DNA from: Chrysophaeum taylorii
Lineage: Eukaryota > Sar > Pelagophyceae > Pelagomonadales > Pelagomonadaceae
DNA length: 64,000 bases
Reading direction: 5' to 3'
Assembly: GCA_029834535.1 (NCBI GenBank)
Contig: JAQMWT010000238.1
Coordinates: 106,908-170,907 of the forward strand
This document shows, piece after piece, positions 43,943 through 53,566 of the stretch (its first letter is position 1; every line of letters starts with the position of its first letter). The position numbers and the translations under genes are program-made. The notes under the pieces are model-generated. The model searched no databases, had not been told where the DNA came from, and saw only the letters and a list, made by a program, of their open reading frames with translations.

Positions 43943-45082
43943 CTAAAATATGAGAAGAAATTCGATGTGCCATGGAAAGATGCGCCGCGCGATGCTGATT
44001 GTGCACCGCTGCCGCAAATTCCCGAGCATGTCAAGGGTAACGAAGCGATGAAAGTGAAAATTCCTGCGAAGGAAGAAGTCGACAAGGTTGTTGAGGAGCT
44101 TGGAATTCCTGACAATCCGCACTTAGATGACGATGCGAAACTGATGCTCCGTCACTGTGTGCAATACTCCTGGGCCTTTTTCGACCCGATTATGAGACCT
44201 GTGGACTCGCCTCCTGTGTCTCTACGATTCAAAGACGCGAATCCGCGACCGATTAAGATGACGCCCTACCGATTGACGCCTGCGAAGCTCGATTGCCTCC
44301 GCAAGCAGACCAGCGAGTGGTGCCGGGTTGGAGTCATTCGTCCGACCAACTCACCTTGGGGCTTTCCTGTGTTGATGCTTCCGAAGAAAGGAGCTGAGAT
44401 TGGAACGTCAAACGCGTTCCGTGCTGCAGTTGACTTACGTCAGCTCAACGATCAATTGGTCAATGACAGTTGGCCGAACATTTGGCAAGATGATGCTTTA
44501 GCTTTTCTCGCTATGCGACGATGGCGGGCATGCATTGATATTAGATGGGGATACCACAACCTTCGTCTGGATCCGGCAGCGCAAGACGCTGTCACGATGG
44601 TTAGTCCACTTGGTGCTCATAGTTTCTTGCGATTACCTCTAGGTGTGAAGACGGCCGGAGCTCTTTTCTGCAAGCAAATGGCGAGCGACCTTTCGAAATG
44701 GATGTATCGAGACTTGGTTGCGTTTGTTGACGATATTATGATGGGATCCAACGATCTTCATCGACATTTACAAGTTATGATCGAAGTGACGTGTCATTTG
44801 GCACAGAGAGGGTACAGCGGTCGAACCGCGAAGTTCCACCTTCTCGAGGATGATATAGAATTTCTGGGACACATTTCGACCCCAGACGGCTTAAAGCCGA
44901 ATCCGAAGACGCTGGAAGCACTGCAGAAGATGCCGATTCCAGGTACTTTACCGAATACTTCTCCGAAGACCCAGATACGCTCTTTCATCGGCATGAGTAA
45001 CTACTGCCGGCAATATGTGAAGGGCGACTCGAAGATCGTGGAACCGCTGAGACGGTTATGTCTCGAAGGCGTGAAGTTCTAG
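43943..45082 (+). CDS. Gypsy reverse transcriptase
   Basis: In phase with the preceding segment; first Met at 43967. RT blocks seen: MTPYRLTPAKLDCLRKQ, GVIRPTNSPWGFPVLMLPKK, FRAAVDLRQLND, then the palm motif AFVDDIMMGS with the catalytic Asp pair at 44729-44734, and FHLLEDDIEFLGH. The thumb/connection IRSFIGMSNYCRQYV follows. The frame ends at TAG 45080-45082, directly before the WTPEC block that normally continues the protein, so this stop probably replaced a sense codon. RT copies the element RNA into DNA. Confidence 0.93.
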   Translation, partial: LKYEKKFDVPWKDAPRDADCAPLPQIPEHVKGNEAMKVKIPAKEEVDKVVEELGIPDNPHLDDDAKLMLRHCVQYSWAFFDPIMRPVDSPPVSLRFKDANPRPIKMTPYRLTPAKLDCLRKQTSEWCRVGVIRPTNSPWGFPVLMLPKKGAEIGTSNAFRAAVDLRQLNDQLVNDSWPNIWQDDALAFLAMRRWRACIDIRWGYHNLRLDPAAQDAVTMVSPLGAHSFLRLPLGVKTAGALFCKQMASDLSKWMYRDLVAFVDDIMMGSNDLHRHLQVMIEVTCHLAQRGYSGRTAKFHLLEDDIEFLGHISTPDGLKPNPKTLEALQKMPIPGTLPNTSPKTQIRSFIGMSNYCRQYVKGDSKIVEPLRRLCLEGVKF

Positions 45083-46726
45083 TGGACACCCGAGTGTCAG
45101 ATAGCTTGGGATACGATTATCGAAGCTTTGGTTGATCCCAGAGGAGTTTACCACCCCGATTATGATCTGCCTTTTCAGATCCGATCCGATGCTTCCAAGG
45201 ATGGACTTGGAGCATATTTCTCCCAGATTGTCGAAGTTAAGGACGATGCCGGGAGAGTGACTCGAGAAGAACGAGTGATTGAATATTGGAGCCGAGCCGT
45301 GCCGAAGGAGATGCGCAATTATGAGCCCCGTCGGTTAGAGCTGCTGGCAGTTATACTTTCTCTAGAGCACTTTCGAGCCTACATCGAAGGGCACCGGACT
45401 GCTTTTGAGACCGATCACCGAAATTTGACGTTTTTACGTAAGGCGACGCACTCATCTGGGCAGCTTGCTCGTTGGGCGATGCGCCTCGCCAATTTTGACC
45501 CTGAACTTGGTTACAAGCCGGGAAAGTCACCGGGAATGAGTATCCCTGACTGTCTCTCCCGCAATCCGATAGATCATGTCATCGAGACTGACGAGTTTGG
45601 AGAACCTTTGAACCACGCTTATTTGGTGTTCCAAGAGCTTCCCCGACCTGTTGATGACCAAGGAATTCCCGCCTCCGGCTGCCACTTCATAATGTCGTTT
45701 GTTACGACCGAACTGCCGGAAGACGAGGAAGAAGATCCTGAAAAGGATCCGATAAAATTGGCTACGTCTCATGCTACGAGACAACGTCGGAAGAACCGTG
45801 CGCGCGATGAGACACAGGTCTTCAAGGACGCAGCCGCTTACAAAGATTTTATCGATAAGATACCTGATAATATAACGCTCGCTGAGATCGCACGTGAGCA
45901 AGAATCTGATGCTACTTGCGAGGATATTCGCTACCGAATGGCCCAAGGTCAGAAGCCGCGACGTTCCCGAGCGAACGAACGATACGAAGTCGTTAAAGAC
46001 GATCTTTACCGCATTTCTGCTGATTTGCACCCGATGATTGTTGCACCTGCTACGTTGCGCAAGCGCATTATTCGACTCTACCATGACACTCCGGTTAACG
46101 GTGGTCATATGGGACGTCACAGTACTGTCCAGGCTATCCAAGAACGATTTTGGTGGCCCCACATGTCGAACGAAGTTGGAGTCTTCATTGCTGAATGTTT
46201 AGTTTGCAAGAAAGCTCGTACGCCTGAGCCGAAACGAGCTGGACTCTTGCAACAGCCCGTCCACGATGGTGATGGCGCTGTTCTCTGCATGGATTTATTT
46301 GAACGCTTGCCCAGCGCTGGTCCCGAGACGTATCTTCTAATATTTTTTGATCCGTTCTCGCATTTCTTGATTCTGGATGTTTTGAACGATAAGACTGCTG
46401 AGTCCGTCCTCGAGTCTTTTGTCATTAACATCCTCCTCAAGGGCTACTTGCCCCAGATGATTCGTACCGACAACGGTAAAGAGTTCGTGAACAAGTTGAT
46501 GCGCGAGTTTCGCCATCTCTTCAACACACGATACCAACTACGATTCCTTGTCATGCCCAGTCGAACCCGGCTGAGCGCGTTAACCGACTTATCAAGGCCT
46601 TCCTCCGTGCTTGCCTTCAGGGCCGGAACATCACGGATTGGCCCGACTTTGCCCATTATATTGCGTTTTGTTACAACCGCAAGTTTATTCCAGGCACACA
46701 GACATCTCCCTTTATGCTGCGCCTGA
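45083..46726 (+). CDS. Gypsy RNase H and integrase core
   Basis: Still in the same frame. RNase H: FQIRSDASKDGLGAYFSQ, YEPRRLELLAVILSLEHF, FETDHRNLTFL and the end PDCLSRNP, with the Asp-Glu-Asp residues present. Integrase: HHCC zinc domain (HDTPVNGGHMG, CLVCKKA, about 46083-46220), catalytic Asp in CMDLFERL (about 46290) and in IRTDNGKEFVN (about 46470). Near 46553 a frameshift moves the reading frame before the third catalytic residue; the remaining frame to 46726 is spurious. Integrase inserts the DNA copy into the genome. Confidence 0.9.
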   Translation, partial: WTPECQIAWDTIIEALVDPRGVYHPDYDLPFQIRSDASKDGLGAYFSQIVEVKDDAGRVTREERVIEYWSRAVPKEMRNYEPRRLELLAVILSLEHFRAYIEGHRTAFETDHRNLTFLRKATHSSGQLARWAMRLANFDPELGYKPGKSPGMSIPDCLSRNPIDHVIETDEFGEPLNHAYLVFQELPRPVDDQGIPASGCHFIMSFVTTELPEDEEEDPEKDPIKLATSHATRQRRKNRARDETQVFKDAAAYKDFIDKIPDNITLAEIAREQESDATCEDIRYRMAQGQKPRRSRANERYEVVKDDLYRISADLHPMIVAPATLRKRIIRLYHDTPVNGGHMGRHSTVQAIQERFWWPHMSNEVGVFIAECLVCKKARTPEPKRAGLLQQPVHDGDGAVLCMDLFERLPSAGPETYLLIFFDPFSHFLILDVLNDKTAESVLESFVINILLKGYLPQMIRTDNGKEFVNKLMREFRHLFNTRYQLRFLVMPSRTRLSALTDLSRPSSVLAFRAGTSRIGPTLPIILRFVTTASLFQAHRHLPLCCA

Positions 46727-47582
46727 ACCGTCAGCCGATGCTGCCTACTGAGTACACGCTTATGGACTTTGATACGCGATTGTTGCCGAAGACTCGCTCT
46801 GATGCAGTCGCCGAAACTCGTGAACGATTGAAGTAGTATACGAAGATCGTGCGCGAAGCTCGTGATAAAGCTTTGAAGAAACAACGACTGGCTTACAATG
46901 CTGATCATTTGATGTTGAATATAAGGAAGGATCGCACGTTTTGCTCTATATTCCTTTCCTTCAGAACAAACTTCGACCGGAATGGCGCGGCCCGTTTATT
47001 ATCAAGGAACGCCTTTCCCCGGTCACCTATAGGATTGAGTCTCTCGACTCGCCGCCCGAAGAACGACGTGTTCATGTTAGTCCGATCACGCCTGTGATGG
47101 TACCTCCGATCGTTGATCAAACCATCCGCAAACCCGAAGAAACCTTCCGTGATGATTATCAGCACGGTAAGTTTGTTGTTTTCCGGATTCCTGACCGGAA
47201 GCGCTCTGATTGGCGCAAGAAGATTTATGTTGCCGAAGTTTACGAGCCGTACGATTACCAGAATGATCGTGTTGCTCTACATTTCTATTCTGATTTGGGT
47301 CCGAACGATGATGTCGCTTATTTCAAGCCGACCTCTCACCTTTCGCACCGCAAGCTCAAACCCGAGTTCAAGGACATTGAATGTCGCAGTTTCACCGACA
47401 AGTCCAGAATCTCATCCAACACAACTCCTTGTGTCACGGATTTCGCTCCGCACGAGGTCGATGTGTTGATCCCCAAGTTTACTTTACGCAGTGGCCGAGT
47501 TCCTGAACCGGTCATCACCCGCGTTTACCAAAAGATTCGTTCACGAGATGATCGTAAGGCGAAGCCGCGCTCCTCGCGCTAG
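46554..47582 (+). pseudogene. Integrase C-terminal part and tail domain
   Basis: After the frameshift, CHAQSNPAERVNRLIKAF (about 46552-46605) restores the block with the catalytic Glu. A TAG at 46834-46836 and another frame change near 46920 follow. Then KEGSHVLLYIPFLQNKLRPE and WRGPFIIKERLSPVTYRIE (about 46935-47035) give the GPY/F-type module. The last segment to TAG 47580-47582 contains GKFVVFRIPDR, KKIYVAEVYEP and VALHFYSDLG, a possible small beta-barrel reader, not a classical chromodomain. The frame breaks mean this copy cannot make full integrase. Confidence 0.75.
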
Positions 47583-47628
47583 CACCTCGCTGGGGCAGCT
47601 CGAATTTTAATTCTTACCAGGGGAGTCC

Positions 47629-47971
47629 TGTGGCGGCAACTCCCGCCTCCTAAGGCTTACCCCTCTTTAGCCCCCCCCCCCCCCCCCTTATCAGGGGCAC
47701 CCTACTCCGTCATGATGATGTCAGTTTTCTCTATGACATCATCTCCTTTTTCCGTGACATGTGTCACCCTGATTTCTGTATTTCGATAATATCTTAATCA
47801 TAAAGCAACAGCCGATCCTCAAGTTGTGAGGACCAGGTACGGAAGTTGTTTGTGGTTGTGTGGCGGGAGAGCGGCCATCCTCGTCCAGTGACTCCATCAA
47901 GGGCACGGACGCGAGCGGCGAGCCAGGATTCGAAGGCACGCCAGGTAGGCCTAAATTCTCCTTACGCCACA
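47629..47971 (+). repeat. 3' LTR of the Gypsy element
   Basis: 343 bp starting TGTGGCGGCAAC and ending CGCCACA. A purine-rich stretch (AGGGGAG, within 47619-47625) just upstream is a plausible polypurine tract. Compared with the 5' LTR it has a longer C-run and an extra segment with CCGTGACATGTGTCACC, which is itself palindromic. Confidence 0.93.
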
Positions 47972-48870
47972 ACAGTCTCTGTAGCGGAAAAACCCCTGCT
48001 TCTTAGGGTTTACCCTACCTCTTTCGCCAAACCCTATAGTCGGATTGCGTTAACGCCCTTCCTTCTACCCACCACTATTCTCCTTTCCGCTCGACGCTCG
48101 GACTCCCGCCAATTTAATTTGCACGCTCCGCCCTTTATCCTTTGGGTTGACTCCTAAACCCTTGTTAGTGACGGCTACGTTACACCGTCACGATGAGCAT
48201 CTTCTTATCATAAGTGATATCCCAGCCTCATGTGAGAGGTTTGTTGGCGACTCCGTATATGAGGCGACGAGCGGGGTCTACCCCCCTCCTAGGTTGACTA
48301 CCTCGAGTATACGAGGGCGTAGGCGTGTCTAGATGAATCCTCAGAGCTAAGCCTCGTTTCGTTCCGCCATAGTCTCTACTCGTCAAGCTACAGATCAGCA
48401 GGGCATTTGGGGCTGGATGGAGGGTTGTGGGGTGCGACGGTAACCACGAAGAAGCCCCACGGGTGGTCTTCGAGTGCTCGGGATCACCGAAGTCCCGCTT
48501 CGGCCTTGGGCATGTGTAGTGGTTTTCTCAGATACCCGCCCCTCTTGGCCAGGCCAGAGGCCTCAACAACCCTTTCTCCCAACCCGAACCGCGGGTGAAA
48601 CCACCACACGCCCGATCTCAGCGTAAACTCTCACGCCATTCACGAAAATCGGACAATCAAATGAGGGTAATAGCAAGAAGACAGCAAGAAAGCAATACAA
48701 ATGCCTGGTACATTGGGTTCAGTGGAAGCGCAGGTGAGGATGTCAAGATGACACCCCCCCCCCCATAATTGCAAGGTCAGTACCAGGGCAACAATCAGGG
48801 TAAGTCAGGTGGCAGGCAGGCAAGTGGGGGGAATGGGCGTTACTGCCACACATGCCCGTCATGAATCGCG
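47972..48870. other. LTR-like sequence and debris downstream of the Gypsy element
   Basis: Begins with TGTAGCGGAAAAACCCCTGC (47980 on), which resembles the start of the adjacent LTR (TGTGGCGG...CTTACCCCT) and could be an old relative. No matching end was found. A C-run lies near 48753. No coding frame is convincing before 48871. Confidence 0.4.
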
Positions 48871-49113
48871 GCGGATATTCGCATCCATGAAACTGAAGTA
48901 AGTAAGCGGTCCGAGCCGAAAACAGGTCGCATTCAGTACCTCGTGAAGTACTACGGCTTGGAGTCGCGCGTTTGGCTTCGGCACAGTGATCTCTTTGCAG
49001 CGGCGCTCCCTCTGATCCGAGCCTTTAACTCCCGTGCCCGAGAAGAGCGCGAGGCTCTCAGAGGCGCTCCCCCTCGGCAGAGCCGCCGAGCCCCAATTAG
49101 CGGCGGTCCGTAG
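48871..49113 (+). pseudogene. Chromodomain fragment of a Gypsy chromovirus
   Basis: The frame 48871-49113 includes TGRIQYLVKYYGLESRVWLR and HSDLFAAALPLIRAFNSR, matching the chromodomain pattern (YLVKW.GY...W.....L..A..LI..F) found at the end of chromovirus integrases. The expected Trp-Glu-Pro is replaced by Trp-Leu-Arg. No integrase precedes it, so it is a scrap of another element. Stop TAG at 49111. Confidence 0.6.
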
Positions 49114-49538
49114 AATGGTAGCTCTGAAGATCGCCTGGCAAGCAAGGCAAGTTGACTCTCGCGTATGAGACCTCCTCGCGACTAGCGAGGGCTACAGACC
49201 GGCGCGCATCGTAGGTGCGCGCTCCTATTGTGTGCGTGCGGCCAGGAGACCCCCTCCTCCCCAGCTTGAAATTTTAGCGCTGGGGGGTCGCAGACCTCCC
49301 CCCAGCACGAACCTTTAGCACTGGGGGGTCGCGACCCCCCTCCCCCCGCCCAGCATCTCGTTATGCTCGCGCGCCCCACCTTCTTTTGACCCCCTACCCC
49401 TGAAGCGGTCTCGCACAGGCTGCCACAGCCCCAGAGTAGTGCCCTGCTTTCTGGAAAGAGCTCGGGAATTTCGAATGCGTGAGCTTGGCGCTTTTCTGGC
49501 CATTTCTGGGAATACCCCGCGCAAGTCTTGCCGTAGGT
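49114..49538. other. Intergenic region
   Basis: GC-rich, with two similar GCTGGGGGGTCGC-type stretches near 49280 and 49320. No frame that I can support. Confidence 0.5.
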
Positions 49539-49668
49539 GCAAACTTGTGACAAATTTTTGTTTTACCGCAGGCGGTTTCCTCGGCTTTCAAGGAACAATA
49601 CAAGCAAACTTGTGACAAATTTTTGTTTTACCGCAGGCGGTTTCCTCGGCTTTCGGGGAACAATACAA
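49539..49668. repeat. 65-bp tandem duplication upstream of the secreted-protein gene
   Basis: 49539-49603 and 49604-49668 are two copies starting GCAAACTTGTGACAAATTTT and differing at about two bases (TTTCAAGG versus TTTCGGGG). It ends 65 bp before the ATG at 49734, so it lies in the promoter or 5' leader. Confidence 0.95.
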
Positions 49669-49733
49669 GCTTTGACATCGAACTCTAAAGGAAGGAAACC
49701 CAACACGATCCTGGAATCTCGCCATAACAAAAG

Positions 49734-51110
49734 ATGATGTTTGTCGCGATGTTGAGCGTGGCGTCCGCGCTGCGGCGCGAGGAGATCGAGGTCGAAACCA
49801 TCATGAAGGGGCTCGCACTCATCCAGGACGACGAGGAGCATCGCGAGCTGTTGTACACGAGAGAGAACGTGTCGAGCGAGCTGATGACCACGGGGTCCTC
49901 CCTCGTGCAGACCGACGACGACCCGTTGTGCTTTGGGTCGAACTATTCGGGGACGATCGTTCCAACGACTTACACGTTCACTGGCGATTGCACGGGGTCC
50001 CGGTTGAGGAGCGCGATGTTCTCGAAGTGCCGGTACCTCTTTCCCGACATCTCGTACCTCGACGAGCTATGTGCGGCCGCCAAGCTCGCGACCGACTACG
50101 CGAACGGCCGCGACCTCGAGTACCTCCTGGGGATGAGCTCGCAAGATCTCATGCTTCACTTCGACGGCCACGGGAACTACAACGTTCGCACGGAGGAGAC
50201 TTTGACGGGCAAACACGACCTGACTGCGGAGACCGACTTTATGGAGGACGTGATGACTCATTTCGCCGAACCAGGTGGCCACATCTTTTGGCCAACGCAG
50301 CACCAGATGAATTCCGGCACCGCGGGAGTGACGTACCCTCAGTTCGAGTGCGACGCGACCAAGTGCGAAAACGGATGCTGCAGCAGCTGCGAAGATGGGT
50401 ACTCGCCGATCGCGATCAACGGCACTTCGTGCGGCTCGGGCCCAAAGTACGAGTGCTGCAAGCCACCGGCGATCGAGGATCTTTCGTATCCGTCTTGCGA
50501 GTTGAACGCGGTGATGTGCTGCTTTTCGCGCGACCGCTCGGCGAACAACAATCAGGGCTCGTGCAGGGAACCCTACGATACTAGATGTTTTGACGAGGAC
50601 CCCGCCGACAACACTGACCTCTGCCACGTCAACTTCACGCGCGGTGCGGCCTCCTCGCATCTCCGGGGAGGTATGGCCTATTTCGACGGCGATATCGAGG
50701 GACCCACCCATTGCCACGGCACGGCGTGGTCCGACGATGTTCTACACTCCAGCCACCGCTACTTGGGGACCAATCTTTTCTACATCGCCTTCTACGACCA
50801 CCTCCGCGAACGCGGCTACGTCCAGAACATCCCGGGCGCGCCCATGTGTGGCTGTATCGAGGAAATGCCCACCGTCTCGCGTTCCGACTGCACCGAGATC
50901 GTCCTCACGGAGTCCTGGGAGTTCGTTATTCGCAACGACGCCTTCCACCGCCTCCGCCGCACCGACGCCGATGTCAGATTTATCTCCTGCCGCGGCGTCA
51001 ATGGCACCCGGAACGACCTTGAGTCCTACTTTCTAACGGACACCATCGCCGGTCTCGAGGGTGAAGACGCCATCCGTCCCTACCTCGCTAGCACCTGCCC
51101 CAATCTCTAA
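49734..51110 (+). CDS. Secreted cysteine-rich protein of unknown function
   Basis: 458 codons from ATG 49734. A short hydrophobic start (MMFVAMLSVASAL) looks like a signal peptide, followed by a charged pro-region. The mature part has many cysteines in pairs (CENGCCSSCEDGY, YECCKPP, AVMCCFSRDRSANNNQGSC) and N-glycosylation sites (NYSG, NGTS, NFTR, NGTR). Later comes MAYFDGDIEGPTHCHGTAWS. No membrane segment or GPI signal is evident. I recall similar secreted proteins in marine microalgae, with unknown function. An AATAAA (51145-51150) about 35 bp after the stop may be the polyadenylation signal. The 65-bp duplication lies in its upstream region. Confidence 0.8.
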   Translation: MMFVAMLSVASALRREEIEVETIMKGLALIQDDEEHRELLYTRENVSSELMTTGSSLVQTDDDPLCFGSNYSGTIVPTTYTFTGDCTGSRLRSAMFSKCRYLFPDISYLDELCAAAKLATDYANGRDLEYLLGMSSQDLMLHFDGHGNYNVRTEETLTGKHDLTAETDFMEDVMTHFAEPGGHIFWPTQHQMNSGTAGVTYPQFECDATKCENGCCSSCEDGYSPIAINGTSCGSGPKYECCKPPAIEDLSYPSCELNAVMCCFSRDRSANNNQGSCREPYDTRCFDEDPADNTDLCHVNFTRGAASSHLRGGMAYFDGDIEGPTHCHGTAWSDDVLHSSHRYLGTNLFYIAFYDHLRERGYVQNIPGAPMCGCIEEMPTVSRSDCTEIVLTESWEFVIRNDAFHRLRRTDADVRFISCRGVNGTRNDLESYFLTDTIAGLEGEDAIRPYLASTCPNL

Positions 51111-51179
51111 CCGATTTTCCCCCCATAATTTTAATTAACTTGGCAATAAAGGCGCTGTGCTCGCACATTCTGGCCTCTC

Positions 51180-52430
51180 GCAGCGCGTGCCCATCATATC
51201 AGCGATATTTGGGATGAGATTGCGCACTTCACTCCACGCTTAACGACACATTTTGGTTCATTTGACCTCGAGTGGGGGCGCGAGGACACCCGGAACGTCG
51301 CACATCTTCTTCCCAGTTCACTTTTGTCGAGTCTCTCCAACATCTTGCTGATGGCCTTGCGGCGCGTGGCCGGTGTGGAGCGGGTGCGCATGACCCTTCT
51401 CTCACGCATTTCTGCCGTGGCCGACGTTGGTTTGTCTCCTTCCAGCGGCGCCGTCTGTTTGATGGGGTTTGTTCCACTTTGCCGACGCAGCTTGGCATTG
51501 CGCGCCTTCGCGCTTATGAGCCTGCCGACGTCCGTCCTCTCAATTTGCTCTTACGGACATTTTTTATCGGCCCGTGCAAGTCATTCATGACGCGTGCCAT
51601 GCAGGTTAAGTTCCTCATGGCGCAATTAGCCACCCGACAGCGCTCTGCTGCTGCCTGGGGATTTGTTGTTGTCCCTGATCACACGTGTCGCTGTTGTCGC
51701 CGCCCTGGTTCTTCCGAGTCCCTTCACCATCTTCTGACTAATTGCCCACATCCCACTTTGACGACGGCGAGACAGAGTTATGTGGTTTCTCTCCAGCTCG
51801 ATCCGCTTCTACTTGCCAGCTCGACTTTACAGGACTGGTAGTCTTTACGTCTCTCTGCTTCCCACACTTCTCTTGTGCTTGATCTACGACCACGATGTTC
51901 GTCTGCCCTATCCTTCGCATATGGCACCGACGCTGCTTATGACTTCGTGCGCGGTCGTTTGCCGGCGGCGCTCATTGACATCCTTGTTGCTCGTGAAGTC
52001 GATGCTGATGACGTGTGGTTATCTCGTCTTCTCGCGACACAAATTTGGCCGCCTCGCCCGGACCAAATTATGGAGGCCTGTTTGGGAGGTCTGGGATCAT
52101 GCTGCAACTGTCGCTTAGCGTCGTCTCCTCGTGTCTATTTTATTTATCTTTTTTTTTTATTTAAGCATTTATTTTCATCACCACGCCTGCCGCTACTCTC
52201 TATTCTTCTTTCCCGACTCGCCCTCTTTGAGCTCCTTGCGTCCCACTCCTTCTTGCCTTGCTCCCTTCTTCGTGCCTTTGCCTCTGATGAGAATGTGTGT
52301 TCTTGCTTCATCCGTCTTCCCCTCCGCGCGCATATCCTTTGTATTTTTGGTGCTTCCTTGTTTCCTTGCGCTCATCCATTCTGGCTCTTTGAGCCTGGGA
52401 GTTGCAAACCACAAAAAAAAAAAAATAAAT
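51180..52430 (+). mobile_element. 5'-truncated LINE, ORF2 tail and poly(A)
   Basis: The plus frame from about 51272 encodes a reverse-transcriptase-downstream tail with TCRCCRRPGSSESLHHLLTN then CPHP, a Cys-x2-Cys...His-x4-Cys motif usual near the end of LINE ORF2 proteins. A TAG at 51839 breaks it, and the same frame continues as YGTDAAYDFVRGRLPAALID. A T-rich, non-coding 3' part ends in an A-run with AATAAATAAA (52412-52431). The RT and endonuclease domains are absent, as expected for 5' truncation. Confidence 0.6.
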
Positions 52431-52500
52431 AAACTGGGTTTGTCAAGTGTCTTAAAAGACCAAGAAGCTACAACACTAGTACTCACTAAGGAGGGGGGGA

Positions 52501-52818
52501 TGTCATAAGATGTGTCTCAAAGTTAACTTTCGGCCGTGGTCTCAACAAGCTTCTCCGCAAATGCAACCTTCTGACAACGACCTGGTACTCCCCCGCTCAA
52601 AACCGTGACAACTGGCGACAAATACTCAACTCGTCCTCAATCCCCCTTTCTTCTACGCCCCCGGTCTCATCGCTCAGTGACTCTGATCCCACTCGCCATA
52701 TGGCGCTACGCCCCATACATCGAGCTGGCCTCTACTCACAAGTTACAACTTAAAGTAGTCAAAACACCACAGTACATCAAGAAGTACTCATTTATATTGT
52801 TCGTCGTCGAAACATACA
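52501..52818. repeat. Possible solo LTR with polypurine tract
   Basis: AAGGAGGGGGGGA (ending 52500) looks like a polypurine tract and is followed by TGTCATAAGATG; a TGT...ACA pair would end at 52818. No second copy is present in the window, so this is a pattern match only. Confidence 0.3.
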
Positions 52819-52951
52819 TCCTTTAAAATTGAATGATTGGGAATTCGAAGAAACTATCCAGAAGAATGTTCCATAAAGAACATCGATCGTTGTGGGATCG
52901 GGATCCGAACATCACAAGGCATAAGCAGAAGAACACTAAGGCAGCAAAGCG

Positions 52952-53566
52952 ATGGTGAAGAAGGTGAACGTGACGATAACGTCCGACTTGATGTGTCCGT
53001 GGTGCTGGGTCGGGCTGCGGAAGCTCCAAGATGCTATGACGAGGTTCGAGGGCGTGGTTGAGATTCGATGGAAGCCGTTTCAGCTCATGCCCGGTGCCCC
53101 CGAGCAGGGCGTGCCCAAGGGCGGCACGCCCGCGAGTCGCGTTGGCGCGCGGCTCGCCGCTGCGGGAAAGGCTGTCGACATCAACTTCACGGGGCTTACA
53201 GATCGCACGCCGAACACGACGCTCTTCCACGCTACAATGGAGGCGTTGCATGGCGAAACTCAGACCAAGTTCCAGGAGGCGTGCTTCGAGGCCTACTTCA
53301 CTCGCGGCGTCTTCCCCGACGAACGCGGGTTGCTCGACGCGGCGGCAACCGTTGGCCTTGAGGACGTTGTTGCGAAGATCCTCGACGACGAGACCGCGCT
53401 GGCCGAGCACAAGCGCCGCGCCGTCGACGAGGCCCGCGCGGCCGCGCGCCGCGGCGTCACTGGCGTCCCTTTCTTCGAGTTCAACGGCGTCCCCGCCTTC
53501 TCCGGCGCTCAGGACCCTTCCACCTTTCTCCACTACCTCAACAAGGCCGCGGCGACGACTCCATAG
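52952..53566 (+). CDS. DsbA/FrnE-like thioredoxin-fold oxidoreductase
   Basis: 204 codons from ATG 52952. The N-terminal VNVTITSDLMCPWCWVGL carries the CPWC redox motif (Cys15, Cys18) in the FrnE/DsbA-like layout. An all-helical insert follows (FQEACFEAYFTRGVFPDERG), then the cis-proline loop GVTGVPFFEFNG and the closing SGAQDPSTFLHYL. These are hallmarks of the DSBA-like family that includes FrnE and 2-hydroxychromene-2-carboxylate isomerases. It probably acts as a soluble disulfide oxidoreductase or glutathione-linked enzyme. No signal peptide, so cytosolic. Intronless. Confidence 0.9.
   Translation: MVKKVNVTITSDLMCPWCWVGLRKLQDAMTRFEGVVEIRWKPFQLMPGAPEQGVPKGGTPASRVGARLAAAGKAVDINFTGLTDRTPNTTLFHATMEALHGETQTKFQEACFEAYFTRGVFPDERGLLDAAATVGLEDVVAKILDDETALAEHKRRAVDEARAAARRGVTGVPFFEFNGVPAFSGAQDPSTFLHYLNKAAATTP

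Larger units (their letters stand above)
38211..47971 (+). mobile_element. Ty3/Gypsy LTR retrotransposon with a C5-methyltransferase domain
   Basis: 9.76 kb bounded by related LTRs that both begin TGTGGCGGCAACTCCC and end CGCCACA. Internal order on the plus strand: acidic gag-like region, aspartic protease, cytosine-5-methyltransferase-like domain, reverse transcriptase, RNase H, integrase (HHCC, DDE, GPF-type module) and a C-terminal barrel-like segment. RT-RNase H-integrase order is Gypsy type. The LTRs differ by substitutions and indels, and the coding frame has stop codons, so the copy is not brand new. The 5-bp flanks (GACAC and ACAGT) do not match, so no target duplication is seen. Its GC content is lower than that of the cellular genes. 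Confidence 0.93.

Noticed and set aside
38206-47976. Target-site duplication of the Gypsy element
   Set aside because: The 5-bp flanks GACAC and ACAGT do not match.
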